Part shown: positions 1 to 5,958 of the stretch, piece after piece
Numbering within the stretch: position 1 is the stretch's first letter
Layout of the letters: the number at the start of each line of letters is the position of its first letter
Source of the DNA: Candidatus Omnitrophota bacterium
Lineage (GTDB): Bacteria; Omnitrophota; Gorgyraeia; Zapsychrales; Fredricksoniimonadaceae
Direction of reading: 5' to 3'
DNA length: 6,310 bases
Assembly: GCA_016206745.1 (NCBI GenBank)
Contig: JACQQW010000022.1
Location: 1 to 6,310, forward strand
Position numbers and translations under genes: made by a program
The notes under the pieces: model-generated
What the model saw: the letters and a program-made list of their open reading frames with translations, nothing else
The model's database searches: none
Told to the model about the DNA's origin: nothing

Positions 1-47
1 GCCACATACATGCTGATGATCAAAATAGCCGGGTGCCGGGATTTCAT
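1..47 (-). CDS. N-terminus of a probable membrane protein, cut by the left edge
   Basis: An ATG at 47-45 opens a frame that stays open to the window edge and reads MKSRHPAILIISMYV. A short basic start followed by hydrophobic residues is typical of a first transmembrane segment or signal anchor. A good Shine-Dalgarno sequence, AGGGGAA on the minus strand at 57-51, lies about 5 nt before the ATG, which supports a real start. The gene begins 21 nt after the stop of the WecG-type gene and on the same strand, so it is probably the next operon member. Fifteen codons are too few to name a family. A polysaccharide-related membrane protein is a guess from context. Confidence 0.55.
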   Translation of the reverse strand, partial: MKSRHPAILIISMYV

Positions 48-65
48 AAATTCCCCTGGGACATA

Positions 66-119
66 CCGCTAATTTCGGGGACATGTACGGTTTTTGTACG
101 TGTCCCCGGAATTAGGCGG
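66..119. repeat. REP-like palindrome with 'GGGGACA' arms
   Basis: The arms are 66-88 and 96-119 with a 7-nt loop at 89-95. They form 23 pairs: 21 Watson-Crick plus two T-G pairs (75 with 109, 84 with 100), and one bulged G at 115. The core of each arm reads CGGGGACA or its complement, and a degenerate third copy (GGGACAT) sits just outside at 58-64. The two T-G pairs become G-U wobbles only in plus-strand RNA and A-C mismatches in minus-strand RNA, so plus-strand folding is slightly better. Such elements resemble extragenic palindromes mobilised by REP-associated tyrosine (Y1) transposases, although no transposase is visible. The element forms the 3' end of the WecG-type gene and may also act as a 3' mRNA-stabilising hairpin. 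Confidence 0.72.
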
Positions 120-851
120 CCCCCAAAATTCCTTAATTAAATAAAACAAAAACAAGCTATTGCCGATCAAATACCTTTTCCATAAACGCCGCGGCTCACA
201 GATCAAACGAAACAGCCATTCCAAACCGCGGCGCTGCATCCAGCGCGGCGCCTGGGGCTTGAGTCCCGCCAAGAAATCAAAGGCCGCGCCAACGCCGACC
301 ATCACCGGCACGTCCAAACAGTCCCGGTGGAGTCTCATCCAGAAATCCTGCTTGGGGGACCCCAAACCAACCCAAAGGATGTCCGGCATGCTTTGGTTGA
401 TCGCAGCGATGACTTTTTGGTCTTCCATTTGCGCCGTTGGGCGAAACGGCGGTGAAACCATGCCGACAATATTAATACCGGAAAGCTCTTTTTTCAAGCA
501 TTGTTCCAGGTGCCCGATGGCCTGAGATGTGCCGCCGAAAAAATAATGGCGCAATCCAGATCTCCCGCAAAGGGCGCGCATCAAATCCGGGCCATAGGCG
601 CGCCCAACATGCGGACACCCTTTCGCTTTGGCCAGCCACACCACGGGCATACCGTCGGGCGTGACCATGTCCGCGGCATTGACGATGTCCCTGTACGCGC
701 TGTCCCGGTTGCATTCGACAATGGTTGATACCGGGGCCACGCACACATAGGCCTTGCGCCTTGCTTTGACCCAGCCCTCAATTTCCGCGCAGGCCAGACC
801 CAAATTGACCGCGCTGACGCGGACACCTAAAATGTCGATGCGTTCATGCAT
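69..851 (-). CDS. WecG/TagA/CpsF-family glycosyltransferase
   Basis: This 260-residue protein is probably a membrane-associated cytosolic enzyme (CAZy GT26 type) that transfers a sugar such as N-acetylmannosamine or an aminouronate to a polyprenyl-diphosphate-linked sugar in surface polysaccharide synthesis. Family landmarks appear in order: VTPDGMP at 63-69, whose Asp corresponds to the proposed catalytic residue; RAYGPDLM at 84-91; FFGGT at 104-108; PPFRP at 134-138; WVGLGSPKQ at 160-168; VGVGAAFDFLAG at 185-196; and the basic C-terminal APRWMQRRGLEWLFRL to EPRRLWKRY at 201-226, thought to help membrane binding. The acceptor and donor cannot be told from sequence. The ATG at 851 is the only possible start, because an in-frame TGA lies four codons upstream. 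It overlaps the channel gene by 8 nt and lacks a clear Shine-Dalgarno, so translational coupling is likely. Residues 245-260 are oddly hydrophilic and come entirely from the palindrome at 66-119. The natural family C-terminus probably ends near FLFYLIKEFWG. Confidence 0.93.
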   Translation of the reverse strand: MHERIDILGVRVSAVNLGLACAEIEGWVKARRKAYVCVAPVSTIVECNRDSAYRDIVNAADMVTPDGMPVVWLAKAKGCPHVGRAYGPDLMRALCGRSGLRHYFFGGTSQAIGHLEQCLKKELSGINIVGMVSPPFRPTAQMEDQKVIAAINQSMPDILWVGLGSPKQDFWMRLHRDCLDVPVMVGVGAAFDFLAGLKPQAPRWMQRRGLEWLFRLICEPRRLWKRYLIGNSLFLFYLIKEFWGPPNSGDTYKNRTCPRN

Positions 852-1923
852 GGTCGTTTTTCATATAAAGCGTCTGTGTCGGGTAAGCGAATTCAATGCC
901 TTCCCGTTCGAATTCACGCATAATAGCAAAATTAATTTGCTGCTGTTTATCCATATAAACATTGTAATCTGCGCTTAAAACATAATAAACGATCTCATAA
1001 ATAAGGGCTGAATCCCCGAAACTTCCGAAATGCACGCGGTCTGTCTGAACCCCTGCTATGCGCAATATATCGCGGATTATTGGCATGACTTTTTCTGCTT
1101 TACTTAATGGTGTCTGGTAAACAATGCCGATCTTAAATGCAATGCGGCGCATTTGCATACGTTTATAATTCTTGACCCGGCTTTTAGTCAAATCCGAATT
1201 GGCAAAAACAAGCTGTTCGCCGGAAAGGCTTCGAAGGCGCGTGGTTTTGAGTCCGATATGCTCGACCGATCCCATGCTGTCATCAATGATAATAAAGTCG
1301 CCGATCTCAAAGGGCTTATCTAAATAAATGCATACGGCACTAAAAGCATCGCCTAATACCGCCTGAGAAGCCATTGCAACAGCGATTCCCCCAATGCCTA
1401 TGCCTGCCACTAATGAAGTAATATTGACGCCGAGATTATCCAAAATAAAAATTGTACCCAAAGCCCACATGACCCATTTCATAAGCCACACCACACTTTT
1501 AATCATGGCCTGCGAAGATGGATTATCGGGACCCATGCGCTTTAATAGAGTTTTATTTACGCTATATTGGATGATCTCCTGTAATAACAAGATGGAGCGG
1601 ATCGTAATCACAAAAACCGCCGCATACCGGACAAGCAGCCGCAGTGTTTCAGGTAAAACGAGCCCTGATACGGCCATATACAATGCAACAACGATAAAAA
1701 CCGGCCATCCGATTTTGGAAAGGAGCATGACAATAAAATCATCAAAATCGGAAACAGTTCTTGCGGCTAATTTGCCTAAATGAAAAACCATGACCCTCTT
1801 GGCAAATGACAAACCAATAAGCAGCGCTAAAAAAGCCAATAAAGCGGCTGCATAGTCCTGGATCGTATTCTTGAACACCATGGTCTCCAACAGTGTATTT
1901 AAATGATCAATTAAACTCATCAT
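844..1923 (-). CDS. MscS-family small-conductance mechanosensitive channel
   Basis: This 359-residue inner-membrane channel would open under membrane tension to release solutes during hypo-osmotic shock. Hydrophobic segments lie at about 22-41, 70-90, 96-120 and 143-162. The pore-lining helix follows at about 168-200, with the glycine/alanine-rich GIGIGGIAVAMASQAVLGD that is the MscS hallmark. The cytoplasmic beta domain follows with LDKPFEIGDFI at 201-211, VEHIGLKTTRLR at 220-231 and FANSDLTKSRVKNY at 240-253, then the alpha/beta C-terminal domain to about 352. Five membrane segments exceed the three of E. coli MscS and suit the larger YnaI-like members. The start is well set: GGAGG on the minus strand at 1938-1934 lies 10 nt before the first of two adjacent ATGs (1923 and 1920). 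The gene lies 49 nt after the GT-C gene and overlaps the WecG-type gene. Its GC content looks lower than both (26/60 counted at 1321-1380, against 35/60 at 301-360). Confidence 0.95.
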   Translation of the reverse strand: MMSLIDHLNTLLETMVFKNTIQDYAAALLAFLALLIGLSFAKRVMVFHLGKLAARTVSDFDDFIVMLLSKIGWPVFIVVALYMAVSGLVLPETLRLLVRYAAVFVITIRSILLLQEIIQYSVNKTLLKRMGPDNPSSQAMIKSVVWLMKWVMWALGTIFILDNLGVNITSLVAGIGIGGIAVAMASQAVLGDAFSAVCIYLDKPFEIGDFIIIDDSMGSVEHIGLKTTRLRSLSGEQLVFANSDLTKSRVKNYKRMQMRRIAFKIGIVYQTPLSKAEKVMPIIRDILRIAGVQTDRVHFGSFGDSALIYEIVYYVLSADYNVYMDKQQQINFAIMREFEREGIEFAYPTQTLYMKNDHA

Positions 1924-1972
1924 AAGTCTCTTTCCTCCATAATTAAAATATCAACCCGTTATAGTACGAAAT

Positions 1973-3877
1973 TTAATAACGAACATTGCTCAACTCCGCC
2001 GGAAAACCGTAATCATAAAACAAACGCCTGGGGTGTTTGTCAAATCCGGACGCCCTTTGGCCGTAAGCCAATGCCGATACAAAAACTAAATGCCCGTCTT
2101 TAACGGTCATGACCCAATCGATGCCAAGCGTTGACAAGTCCCGCGCCACCAGAGACGGGTCCCCGTATGAATCCCAGCGCACGGCCGTTGTATACCATAA
2201 CCCAACCTGCGGCCTCACCGGCAATAAAAAGGCCGATAATTTGGTCACGCCCCCCACCCCGGCGTCCCACGCCGCGCGCTGAAACTTATCAGCGTATAGC
2301 GGCCATTCCCGCAGGACAATGGCATTGTCCGGATAATGAATGCGCATGGCATCTTTCATATGCATCCGGTCCAGGATCACCGCCGCATTGTCGCGGAAGC
2401 TGGGATATTTCGCGGACCCGCCATGGGCCCATATAATCTGCCAGCCCGGCAGTGCCGCCACAATCACCAGTGCCATGACCCACTTGGCATTAAACCCTAA
2501 ACACCTGCGCAAAACATAATCCATGCCCCACACGGCCGCCACGGCCATTACCCCGATCCCATAGCGGTAATGGCGGGGATCCACAAAAGTGACCAAAGAC
2601 ATCCCCACGATGGCAATAAGGGAAACCCCCAGCCAATAGCTCCATTGGGCAAAATCCCGCTCGTCAAAATTGCCGCGCCGGTATGACATCAAAAATATCA
2701 ACGGCATGAATGAAATAGACACAATGACGATCTTGGCCGCATGAATGCCGGGCCATATAAAGAGATAGTTAAGATATTTAATGATCATGGCAAAATTCAA
2801 AGGGCCCACAAAAGCCTTATTAAAAATGTCCGCCATTTCCTTGTCCCAATTAAGCGCATTCATTTGCCCCGCCAGGACCGGAAACGTTGGACAGCCGGTG
2901 GCCAGATAATTCTTGAGAAACCACAGGCCGCAAATGACCGCGCTCAACGCGACCGACCACAGCCAGGGTCCATTTCTTAAAAATTGCCGGAACAATGCAT
3001 TGCGATCCGCGCGCATCCAAAGCCCAAGCCCCAACAACATCACCATCACATAAGCCATTGGGTATTTATTCGCCACAAACTGGGCCAAGAATACCAGGGC
3101 CAGGACAAAACGCCAGGATCCCGCGCGCGGGCGGCCTTCCCAAATATTGTACGCGGCCGCGAAAAACAAGGCGGCCAGGGCGCTGTTGATGATGACCGCC
3201 GCATTGGCCCCGGAAAAAAAGACATGATCATTAAAAACCACCATCATCGACGCGGCCAGGGCGTAAAAACGGTTGGACCGCCAGCCCACATATCCAAAAA
3301 TCAATAGCACAGTTATGACGGTCCAGAATGCCACGACCAATTGCGGGAACAGCGTCTCTCCAGGGAAAACACTCAAACCTAACGCATAAGGGACCGCATT
3401 AAAATGCGGCACAAAAACTTTTACGTCCAGGGCCGGGGAAGCAAAAATGCTCGTCCCATGTTCCAGCCACAACTTTTGGGCATACAGGTAGGTGGAATGC
3501 GAGTCCACATCCACCAAAAAATAACAATTACGGAACATAAAAATGCCCAGCAATGCGGCAAAACTTATCAGCGGCACGTCCCAGCGCACTTTGACGCCAA
3601 ACAAGGACTTCCACCCTGCTGCGGCCGGGGGCCAGAGCAAAAACAAAAAATTGGACAGCATCGCCAGCCATAGCCATGGCGCTTTATATAAATGCAGCAA
3701 AGACAAGACCAGCATCTGACCAACGATGATAATGCTTCCCAACAGCAGGCTTTCTCCCGCAAACAACACGCGGTTGGGGCCAAGACCATCGCGGGACAAC
3801 CAGCGGCGCCAGGCCATGCCGGCGGACAGCATGGAAAGAACATAGATAAAAAACAGGCCGAATTGCAACCGGTTCAT
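1973..3877 (-). CDS. GT-C fold membrane glycosyltransferase-like protein
   Basis: This 634-residue integral membrane protein has about 11-13 hydrophobic segments between residues 5 and 480, and a C-terminal domain of about 150 residues, probably periplasmic. GT-C enzymes (ArnT/PMT-like) transfer sugars from polyprenyl-phosphate donors outside the cytoplasmic face. Visible signs are an acidic first-loop motif VDVDSHS at 122-128, where GT-C enzymes carry the catalytic Asp; NKYPMAY at 270-276; WFLKNYLATGCPTFP at 319-333, which resembles the frequent 'W..(R/K)NY..TGNP.YP' loop; DPRHYRYGIGVMAVAA at 433-448, like the conserved 'RY..P' helix; and LGIDWVMT at 584-591, like the C-terminal 'LGI.YV' segment. 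Sugar and acceptor are unknown. The ATG at 3877 is preceded directly by an in-frame TAA, with a modest AAGGGA Shine-Dalgarno. It probably heads the GT-C, channel and WecG-type operon. A polymerase, flippase or ligase of lipid-linked sugars is a less likely alternative. Confidence 0.75.
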   Translation of the reverse strand: MNRLQFGLFFIYVLSMLSAGMAWRRWLSRDGLGPNRVLFAGESLLLGSIIIVGQMLVLSLLHLYKAPWLWLAMLSNFLFLLWPPAAAGWKSLFGVKVRWDVPLISFAALLGIFMFRNCYFLVDVDSHSTYLYAQKLWLEHGTSIFASPALDVKVFVPHFNAVPYALGLSVFPGETLFPQLVVAFWTVITVLLIFGYVGWRSNRFYALAASMMVVFNDHVFFSGANAAVIINSALAALFFAAAYNIWEGRPRAGSWRFVLALVFLAQFVANKYPMAYVMVMLLGLGLWMRADRNALFRQFLRNGPWLWSVALSAVICGLWFLKNYLATGCPTFPVLAGQMNALNWDKEMADIFNKAFVGPLNFAMIIKYLNYLFIWPGIHAAKIVIVSISFMPLIFLMSYRRGNFDERDFAQWSYWLGVSLIAIVGMSLVTFVDPRHYRYGIGVMAVAAVWGMDYVLRRCLGFNAKWVMALVIVAALPGWQIIWAHGGSAKYPSFRDNAAVILDRMHMKDAMRIHYPDNAIVLREWPLYADKFQRAAWDAGVGGVTKLSAFLLPVRPQVGLWYTTAVRWDSYGDPSLVARDLSTLGIDWVMTVKDGHLVFVSALAYGQRASGFDKHPRRLFYDYGFPAELSNVRY

Positions 3878-3912
3878 TTAGTTTCCCTTCATTTCATAAG
3901 TATCGAAATAGC

Positions 3913-3940
3913 TTGCAAAACATAAAAAATATGATATCCT
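3913..3940 (+). promoter_or_regulatory. Candidate sigma-70-type promoter for a plus-strand small RNA
   Basis: TTGCAA at 3913-3918 (4 of 6 matches to TTGACA) is followed after 16 nt by TATCCT at 3935-3940 (4 of 6 matches to TATAAT), with an A+T-rich spacer. Predicted initiation at about 3946-3947 falls exactly on the first base of a strong hairpin, which is the main reason to take it seriously. TTGCAA is its own reverse complement, but no convincing -10 element for the opposite strand lies at the right distance. Confidence 0.38.
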
Positions 3941-3945
3941 TCTAA

Positions 3946-4010
3946 TGCGATCGAAAGGTCGCACTAACTTCAAAGCTTAGGGGCACCGAAAGGTGTCCCT
4001 TTGGCTTTAT
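3946..4010 (+). ncRNA. Candidate structured small RNA with two GAAA-tetraloop hairpins
   Basis: Hairpin 1 pairs 3946-3952 with 3957-3963 (7 pairs, one T-G) around loop GAAA at 3953-3956. Hairpin 2 pairs AGGGGCACC at 3979-3987 with GGTGTCCCT at 3992-4000 (9 pairs, one G-T) around GAAA at 3988-3991. Hairpin 2 is enclosed by AAAGC 3972-3976 pairing with GCTTT 4004-4008, across a TT/TTG internal loop. GNRA loops closed by C-G form only in plus-strand RNA, which gives the orientation although all neighbouring genes are on the minus strand. The linker's CAAAGC and following GGGG faintly recall class I cyclic-di-GMP riboswitches, but the 5' GGCAAA element and the 3' tail of that class are absent. 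The T-rich 3' side could make hairpin 2 a weak terminator. The last bases overlap the 3' end of the NYN gene. Alternatives are a dispersed hairpin repeat or a minus-strand 3' UTR element. Confidence 0.42.
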
Positions 4011-4750
4011 ACCCCAATTTCCCTTTTCCAACAGATAAAATCCTTAATTTTCCTAATATCAAAAATAATCAATCCCTGCGATCTCAAAGCGTTTAATTCC
4101 GAAGATACTGTCCGGCTTGTGGCAAAAAGAATGACCTTCTTACCCTTGACCAATAGCTCTTGAATGGGATCGTGAAAATCACTATCCCCGCTCCAAAGGA
4201 CAAAACAATCGGTCTGATTCCGCTCAAAATCAATGGCCATGTCCCGGCCGATTTCCACGTCAAAATTACATTTGCGGTCTTCCAGCCAAAACGTTCCCGC
4301 CTGATTCATTTCTTTGAATTTATGATTAAGTTGCTCAATGGTCGCAACGTCATACTTGTTTAGTAATGTCTGCCTGATAAAATTCCTTAATAGGGCGGGG
4401 GATTGCGGGTCTATACTCGAAACATCAATGGATAGTTTTATTATTTTTACGGGCTTTGTCCTGACCTGATACCCCAGCCTTTGGGCTTGATGAATCATTT
4501 GTTCGGAAGACAAATCTCCTTTAAGGGTGCCATAATAAAATTTAACCGAGGAAATATTGTTCAAAGAATCCAAGAATGATTTAAGCCGTTTTAAATCTAT
4601 GTGCCAATTCAACCGAACCGCCCAGGGCCGGACATTCGCATAATCAATGTACATATTCACTCTGCCGACAAGCAATGTTTCTAACTGCTGGATGAATCTT
4701 TGATTGCCTTGGGCTAACCGCATGATTTCCGGTTTTTGAGGTTTGAACAT
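4007..4750 (-). CDS. NYN-domain (PIN-like, LabA/DUF88-type) putative ribonuclease
   Basis: This 247-residue soluble protein is probably a metal-dependent RNase. NYN domains share the PIN fold and an acidic active site. Seen here are VNMYIDYANVRPW at 31-43 (Asp36 and Asn38), FYYGTLKGD at 71-79, the RKCNFDVEIGRDMAID stretch at 159-174 (Asp164, Asp170), VLWSGDSDFHDPI at 184-196 (Asp189, Asp191), and the final strand KKVILFATSRTVSSELN at 204-220. All expected acidic positions are present, so the enzyme looks intact. The insert at about 100-158 is longer and more charged than in minimal LabA proteins. The ATG at 4750 follows a modest AAAGGG Shine-Dalgarno, and 88 nt separate it from the upstream membrane-protein gene. 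NYN proteins occur in RNA turnover, toxin-like and defence contexts. The RNA target cannot be told here. Confidence 0.85.
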   Translation of the reverse strand: MFKPQKPEIMRLAQGNQRFIQQLETLLVGRVNMYIDYANVRPWAVRLNWHIDLKRLKSFLDSLNNISSVKFYYGTLKGDLSSEQMIHQAQRLGYQVRTKPVKIIKLSIDVSSIDPQSPALLRNFIRQTLLNKYDVATIEQLNHKFKEMNQAGTFWLEDRKCNFDVEIGRDMAIDFERNQTDCFVLWSGDSDFHDPIQELLVKGKKVILFATSRTVSSELNALRSQGLIIFDIRKIKDFICWKREIGV

Positions 4751-4767
4751 GAAATACCCTTTAATTA

Positions 4768-4818
4768 GGGAGACACCCGACTGGATCCAAACTAATCCAG
4801 GTCACGTTGGGCATCCCC
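4768..4818 (-). promoter_or_regulatory. Possible folded 5' leader of the NYN gene
   Basis: Read on the minus strand, three nested helices are possible just before the NYN start: GGGG (4818-4815) with TCCC inside TCTCCC (4773-4768); CCC (4811-4809) with GGG (4778-4776); and CTGGAT (4800-4795) with ATCCAG (4786-4781) around an 8-nt loop. A TATAAA sequence on the minus strand at 4832-4827 could be a -10 element, but no good -35 lies at the right distance. The helices are short and could arise by chance. No known riboswitch class is recognised. Confidence 0.22.
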
Positions 4819-4838
4819 AGAATCCCTTTATAGAATAT

Positions 4839-5519
4839 TCAACCTTCTCTATTATTCGTCTCTGCAATTATTTTCCATATAAAACAAACCCCTACTCCTC
4901 CGATCAAAAGGAAAAAATTTCCAAAAATGTTATATGGCAATAGTGCAATCCCGATTAGAAACGATACTAGCGTTCCCAACACTAAAAACCAGATAACCTC
5001 TGATTTATCCAACAGTTGTTCACGCCTACTTTTTTCATCTTGGGAGTTTTCTTTATCCGACATTTTTGTAAATGGCAACTTCTGCTTTGAGATTAAAACC
5101 CCTGCCAAACCTCCTCCTATTAAAATACTAAATAATGACACTACATTACCTGTGTTGTCATTCAATCCACCAAGGAGGAAACCAATAAGAATGACAGACA
5201 GAAAAGAAAATCCGATTGAATAAAATACACTAGCAACAAGTTGTTTCCCGCGAAGTCTAAATATAAAAACCATTATAGCCACCGCTCCACCAATGAAATA
5301 ACCGGCTAGATCGTAACTCATATCCGCAAGATTCTGACCTCTCGACTGACCAACTAATGCAAATAAGAAACAGGCAAATGCCACCGATAAGATGTTAATT
5401 ACTAATCTCTGAAAGACATCGTTTCTTTTGCTTAGCCATTTGATAAAAAGATTTACGCCAAAGCACATCGTCAAAATTACCAAAATCCCCCCACAATAAC
5501 CACCAAGTTCACCCCACAT
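4839..5519 (-). CDS. Unknown multi-pass membrane protein, about 7 segments
   Basis: I do not recognise a family. From the preferred start the protein has 226 residues, with hydrophobic segments at about 8-27, 38-58, 70-88, 96-118, 126-144, 174-194 and 197-217. A charged hydrophilic loop at about 145-173 (SDKENSQDEKSRREQLLDKSE) separates five segments from the last two and is probably cytoplasmic. Glycine-rich helices (GYFIGGAVA, LIGGGLAG) suggest tight packing, as in small transporters or membrane anchors, but no transport or catalytic motif is visible. The frame can be extended to an ATG at 5552. The internal ATG at 5519 is preferred because AGGGAGA lies 5 nt upstream and the added residues (MLEPKKFQGET) have no clear Shine-Dalgarno of their own. 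It lies between the small Trypco2-like gene (59-nt gap) and the NYN gene (88-nt gap). Composition is A+T-rich (22/60 GC counted at 5101-5160). Confidence 0.8.
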   Translation of the reverse strand: MWGELGGYCGGILVILTMCFGVNLFIKWLSKRNDVFQRLVINILSVAFACFLFALVGQSRGQNLADMSYDLAGYFIGGAVAIMVFIFRLRGKQLVASVFYSIGFSFLSVILIGFLLGGLNDNTGNVVSLFSILIGGGLAGVLISKQKLPFTKMSDKENSQDEKSRREQLLDKSEVIWFLVLGTLVSFLIGIALLPYNIFGNFFLLIGGVGVCFIWKIIAETNNREG

Positions 5520-5523
5520 AGTC

Positions 5524-5530
5524 TCTCCCT
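5524..5530 (-). promoter_or_regulatory. Shine-Dalgarno that sets the membrane-protein start
   Basis: On the minus strand 5530-5524 reads AGGGAGA, with its GGGAG core ending 5 nt before the ATG at 5519-5517. The in-frame upstream ATG at 5552 has only AGCGGTGA before it. This decides for the shorter, 226-residue protein. Confidence 0.6.
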
Positions 5531-5578
5531 GGAATTTTTTGGGTTCAAGCATTCACCGCTGTAAACCACTTGTTGACA

Positions 5579-5947
5579 TTATTCTTGAGATTTTGGCAGT
5601 TTTATTGGAACCTGGAATTTAATTCGACTTACAATACTATTTTGGTTAATTTCCTGACCATTAGCACTCAAATTAATTCCTGCTACCTTGATCCCTGCAT
5701 CGCCTTTTATCTCAGAACTTGTATCGATTGTGACAGCAACATCAAAATCAACAAAATGTACAAGATTACGATCTTGAGAAGCGAAATATTTGCCCTTAGG
5801 CGCACCATCTGCAGAATACATAATATCAGGATTTATACTATCCGCGTGGCTACCCGTTTTATTTGTATCTTTCGTTAACTTTTGCGCCTCTTTGACGCCT
5901 TCAAGAATTTGAACTAAGGTTGTTTTTACAAATTCATCTAATTTCAT
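5579..5947 (-). CDS. Small Trypco2-like conserved hypothetical protein
   Basis: This 122-residue soluble protein has an N-terminal amphipathic helix (MKLDEFVKTTLVQILEGVKEAQ, about 1-22), a polar linker with INPDIMY at 38-44, and a beta-rich C-terminal half: VHFVDFDVAVTI at 63-74, GDAGIKVAGINLSANGQ at 82-98 and SIVSRIKFQVPIKLP at 104-118. That order, helix then 'VDF.VAVT', glycine-rich strand and '.SRI.F.VP..LP', resembles the trypsin-co-occurring domain 2 (Trypco2) of predicted bacterial conflict systems. The resemblance is from memory and not decisive; a plain hypothetical small protein is the alternative. There is no signal peptide, membrane segment or catalytic motif, so a sensor, adaptor or scaffold is more likely than an enzyme. 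The ATG at 5947 is preferred over the in-frame GTG at 5953, because the GTG overlaps the Shine-Dalgarno AAGGTG. It starts 10 nt after the preceding stop, suggesting co-transcription, yet it is A+T-rich (21/60 GC at 5821-5880). Confidence 0.72.
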   Translation of the reverse strand: MKLDEFVKTTLVQILEGVKEAQKLTKDTNKTGSHADSINPDIMYSADGAPKGKYFASQDRNLVHFVDFDVAVTIDTSSEIKGDAGIKVAGINLSANGQEINQNSIVSRIKFQVPIKLPKSQE

Positions 5948-5952
5948 AACCA

Positions 5953-5958
5953 CACCTT
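5953..5958 (-). promoter_or_regulatory. Shine-Dalgarno that sets the small-protein start
   Basis: On the minus strand 5958-5953 reads AAGGTG, 5 nt before the ATG at 5947-5945. Its first base is also the last base of the preceding gene's TGA stop (5960-5958), so the upstream ribosome terminates on the next gene's binding site. This favours coupled translation and the ATG start over the GTG at 5953. Confidence 0.55.

Noticed and set aside
2984..3307. Plus-strand frame of 107 codons
   Set aside because: It lies wholly opposite the GT-C gene and its proline-, histidine- and glutamine-rich translation is the expected antisense of a hydrophobic coding sequence. The same applies to frames at 160-525, 1394-1783, 2131-2436 and 3404-3673.
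3972..4008. Intrinsic terminator of the NYN gene on the minus strand
   Set aside because: On that strand the stem is followed by AAGCTTTGAAG, with no run of T, and the tetraloop preference points to the opposite strand.
3946..4010. Class I cyclic-di-GMP (GEMM) riboswitch
   Set aside because: It shares only a GAAA-capped helix and a CAAAGC-then-GGGG stretch. The conserved 5' GGCAAA and the 3' closing segment are missing, and no plus-strand gene follows. Kept only as an unnamed structured RNA.
3992..4773. Inverted copies of a GGGACACC-like sequence flanking the NYN gene (3992-4000 and 4767-4778)
   Set aside because: The right copy has a two-base insertion and the shared part is too short to call terminal repeats or an excision unit.
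5570..5878. Plus-strand frame of 102 codons opposite the small protein
   Set aside because: It has no convincing ribosome binding site or family signal, while the minus-strand frame has a Shine-Dalgarno and coherent strand pattern.
5951..5953. GTG start for the small Trypco2-like protein
   Set aside because: It overlaps the Shine-Dalgarno that serves the ATG six bases downstream, leaving no ribosome binding site for the GTG.
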